Shown here: positions 62,401-64,000 of the stretch, piece by piece
How the letters are laid out: the number at the start of each line of letters is the position of its first letter
How positions within the stretch are numbered: the stretch's first letter is position 1
Source: Clostridia bacterium
GTDB taxonomy: Bacteria > Bacillota > Clostridia > Oscillospirales > CAG-382
Direction of reading: 5' to 3'
Assembly: GCA_017516825.1 (NCBI GenBank)
Contig: JAFXBC010000068.1
Span: forward strand, 1 to 64,000
Length of the DNA stretch: 64,000 bases
Notes under the pieces: generated by a model
What the model was told of the DNA's origin: nothing
Seen by the model: the letters and a program-made list of their open reading frames with translations, nothing else
The model's database searches: none
Program-made: the position numbers and the translations under genes

Positions 62401-64000
62401 ACCTTGGTGATGGTGTTGTCACCGATGAACCAGGCCTTGGAATTTTCGGCGTCGTCGAAGGCAAGCTCCTCCTCCGTCTTCATAATATATTCGAAGTTGG
62501 AGAAGGCGAACTGGCCGATCTCGGTAAGAGCAAGCTTTGCGGGAATATCCACCAAGCCGCCGTTGCCGTAATAGTGGGTCAGGCTGGAGCCTGTTTTAAT
62601 GTAGGGATCCTTGACCTCCACGGAAACGGTTTCGGAGTAGTAGGTGCTCTTCCCTTCCTGCATAACCTTGATGGTCACGGAGGCAAAGCCCTCGGCTACC
62701 GCGGTCACCACGCCGCTTTGGTCGATCTTAACGATCTTTTCGTTGCTGGATTCAAATTCCACGGTGGTGTCACCGGGATAATAAGCATCCAGAGAATACT
62801 GCAACAGAACGGACTCGGAGGGATACATAGCCAGATTGAAGTTGCCCTCAAAGAAGCGGACGTTGCCGGTATCGCCGATGTCCTTATCCTCGTTCACCAC
62901 AACGTAATAGGCCTTCAAAGTCTGATAGCCGTCCAGAGTGAATACGTCCACAACGGGCTTGTCGTATCTCCGGTAGCCCTCGTCGCCTTCCTTCAGAACG
63001 GTGACCTTAAAGGTGACGCTTTCGTTGGTGTTGGGGTCCTGGGCCTTGATGATGGCGTTACCGGAGGATACGGCCACCAGCTTATTGTTCACCACGCGGA
63101 CCACGCTGGGCTTGGAGGAGGAGTAGTGAAGCAGCTCCCCCCACTGGGTATAGGGATACACGATGGGCTCCAGGGTGTACACTTCGTTGGGGCTGAGGGT
63201 GAGACCATCCTCCAGGCTTTCGAAATAGAACTCGGTAAAGTCGTCGGGGAGGGGGATCTCGAAGGTTGCGGTGTTCAGCGCATAGTCGTACACGCTGACC
63301 ACGAAGCAGTTCTTATTGGTTGCGTTATGCTTGATATCAAAGAGGTAATCCGTCAGCTCAAAGGTCACGCGGGTGGTGCTGTTCTTCTTGGAGTATACGG
63401 GAGTCATATACTGCTCGAAGGCCTTCATCTCGGGAGTGGGATTGCCGTTTTCGTCCTGGCCGGTGGTGACGTAGCCCAGCTGTGCGCTCATGGCGTAGTG
63501 GTTGTCGTAGATCAGCACGTCGGCGTAGAGACGGTTCTTCTTCAAGGTCTTGTCGTACTCGTAGTAATACTCTACGTCGGTAACGGTGGGAGCCTGGAAG
63601 TCGATGGTCAGGGGGAATTCGAAAACGTTGTTCTTGTTGGTATCCAGAGCGCCGTCGGCGTAATCCAGATAACCGGTGAGAGTGACGATGAACTGAGAGT
63701 TATTTGCAAAGTTATAATTTGCGGTGTCGAACTCGATCTCGATGTTAGAGGGGTATATGGAAGGTCCGCCGTCGCTGTAAGACTTACGCACCATGTCGTC
63801 AACGCAAGTAAATACCACTTCTCCGGTGGTGGCGTTGGAGATGGCCACTTCGATACGCTCGGCATTACGGAGCAAACCTGCCCAGACGAAGCGCAAGGAG
63901 TGAATGGTGCCATCCTTATTGGAAAGAGCGATGTACTGCTCGTTGGCGGCGATGACCATGTCCTTGGGATCCTGCAGGAAGTAGTAGGAGCCCAGGTAGC
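59487..64000 (-). CDS. Giant surface protein: subtilase-type C-terminal domains, Ig-like domains, BspA-type LRRs; 5' end outside the window
   Basis: The frame is open to 64000, so the ~1503 visible residues lack the N-terminus; the ATG at 63959 is internal. Positions below count from it. Residues 1-130 (LRNAERIEVAISNATTGEVV, FPLTIDFQAPTV) match the domain after the protease core in C5a-peptidase/lactocepin-type subtilases. Two Big2-like Ig domains follow (~265-345 and ~385-460), then a long run of BspA/LRR_5 repeats (~480-1350, IGEYAFAYC-type), a helical linker (~1380-1435), and a C-terminal membrane segment (LLFSLVAVFVLTIYCL) with a short tail. No LPxTG motif is present. A serine-protease N-terminus is inferred, not seen. 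Confidence 0.85.
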   Translation of the reverse strand, partial: YLGSYYFLQDPKDMVIAANEQYIALSNKDGTIHSLRFVWAGLLRNAERIEVAISNATTGEVVFTCVDDMVRKSYSDGGPSIYPSNIEIEFDTANYNFANNSQFIVTLTGYLDYADGALDTNKNNVFEFPLTIDFQAPTVTDVEYYYEYDKTLKKNRLYADVLIYDNHYAMSAQLGYVTTGQDENGNPTPEMKAFEQYMTPVYSKKNSTTRVTFELTDYLFDIKHNATNKNCFVVSVYDYALNTATFEIPLPDDFTEFYFESLEDGLTLSPNEVYTLEPIVYPYTQWGELLHYSSSKPSVVRVVNNKLVAVSSGNAIIKAQDPNTNESVTFKVTVLKEGDEGYRRYDKPVVDVFTLDGYQTLKAYYVVVNEDKDIGDTGNVRFFEGNFNLAMYPSESVLLQYSLDAYYPGDTTVEFESSNEKIVKIDQSGVVTAVAEGFASVTIKVMQEGKSTYYSETVSVEVKDPYIKTGSSLTHYYGNGGLVDIPAKLALTEIGQFAFSNFEYIMKTEEELAFDDAENSKAWFIGDNTITKVVIPEGVEKINSYAFANLTALEEIVFPSSLEAIDYGAFYNCTSLKKITFSGENNLKIINQNAFENCDLRGTLALDAICVISDYAFAGNRNLSGIVLADTLQSVGQYAFAGCKKLANADIKADKVKYGAYAFTGCETLKEFRINSAVLPEGMFYQCKAMETVTIGPEVNDIGAFAFRETKISSFVVENGNRAYRAQTADHILSTDGKTLVALSPNVSGEYVNASVTTVGKGALSHNKKITSAVMEKVTVIEDYGFASSTNLVLVKLGKLTSIGAYAFFETHLTNLPDFVSDAFMGDYAFSHTSLQSVTIPNGMTVGEGIFSECLDLATVVIGDNVILGDYAFSLNKDNAFEVEGFYVGEDKYFRYKFSSALTSLTIGDDVVIGNNAFSYAASLEKITLGKNAVIGNMAFYNMCSLKSIDLSKAKSIGDYALSGDVYYACMDTNMTVAAVGKDGYYIYSYYGPKVTSLDLSSAESIGEYAFAYCRDMVEIKLGNGIKEIPAYAFAGCDALKKINLKSVETIGEYAFMECGLESVDLSSVSKVDKYAFVSNRLMESLTLNPNGSTVGEGAFAYCDPLDEVKNLSAVTEIGEYAFAYIALTEADLSGVVSLGSYAFIKEEVTPFKVTLGNALTTLGDNPFAMCTLTPFVSTTTETFGGKEYEVPTYTYDISDTVSVIDGSLYYKNLLGMELVTYAGYTPEDVIVADDTVRIAAYAFAGSNVQRIKMPYMTTAIGHKAFYACDELALVVFGSYTAPIMEEEFDPTYYESLEHVPGAGEYGDYTDYDGTEVTIVGMGLIPYFMWNATGGQYSNVFYGANFVDYVGYVDNKVIMVSPVNGVGYDSFICDQYFGYRIQGPAAPDDVTIAAINAINAIPEKVTYEDKAIVEAARAAYDKIATLEQQALVTNYNVLVSAEQRIAALTPPVEDPGENGVNVPKGNPGEVALLFSLVAVFVLTIYCLQGVLKKEDPIKPAPAQ

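Overview
The window reads as chromosomal DNA of a spore-forming Bacillota (Firmicutes), most likely a gut-type member of class Clostridia (Oscillospirales or a neighbouring order). The basis is the groESL operon behind a CIRCE/HrcA operator, the sporulation genes yabP and yabQ with a SpoVB-family flippase, the YqhQ/PrmC and DivIC neighbourhoods, strong AGGAGG ribosome sites, TTGACA-N17-TATAAT promoters, and a secreted repertoire with a dockerin, Ig-like domains and BspA-type leucine-rich repeats. Composition is moderately GC-rich by eye. Genes are densely packed; no gene-free stretch exceeds 300 bases (the longest is 4377-4621, holding the groESL control region). I see no tRNA, rRNA, insertion sequence, prophage or CRISPR array.

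Layout. 1-2378: the start of a minus-strand membrane protein, two back-to-back consensus promoters, and three tandem paralogues encoding zinc-ribbon membrane proteins. 2435-4614: groES-groEL with their operator. 4622-6593: an RNA methyltransferase and a fumarate hydratase alpha subunit. 6660-11260: the sporulation/division cluster spoVB-mazG-hup-rqcP-yabP-yabQ-divIC-yabR. 11267-20581: a probable operon starting at a promoter near 20570: cdaA-cdaR-recJ-relA-dtd-hemZ-udk-like, running on into spoVB and mazG; it puts c-di-AMP and (p)ppGpp synthesis together. 20604-31866: trmH-like, dprA, topA, rnc, radical SAM, smc, ftsY, rdgB, all minus strand behind a promoter near 31850. 31863-33795: prmC and yqhQ. 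33917-41372: mixed genes, including an RNHCP zinc protein, an orphan MazF-like toxin, a secreted DUF4855 protein, and nnrD-lipoprotein-alr. 41380-43190: a metallophosphoesterase and a membrane-anchored protein.

43211-64000 is the accessory region of most interest. About 20 kb of co-directional minus-strand genes with almost no gaps end at one terminator (43212-43243). In transcription order they encode: a giant surface protein with subtilase-type C-terminal domains, Ig-like domains and leucine-rich repeats (start outside the window); a lipoprotein with an InlB-type repeat and a GLUG-like segment; a complete oligopeptide ABC importer (OppA-B-C-D-F) with an oversized binding protein; a small membrane protein; two thioredoxin-fold (TlpA-like) lipoproteins and another lipoprotein, each with N-terminal Cna-B/SpaA-like modules; a small Cna-B-like lipoprotein; a lipoprotein with a 39-bp Ser/Glu/Pro repeat; and a dockerin protein. 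Four copies of an unrecognised module (DGYYH-x-ADGPLL at one end, W-L-x-x-C-x-Y at the other) occur in three of these proteins. My reading, as inference, is an extracellular protein-degradation, redox and peptide-uptake locus.
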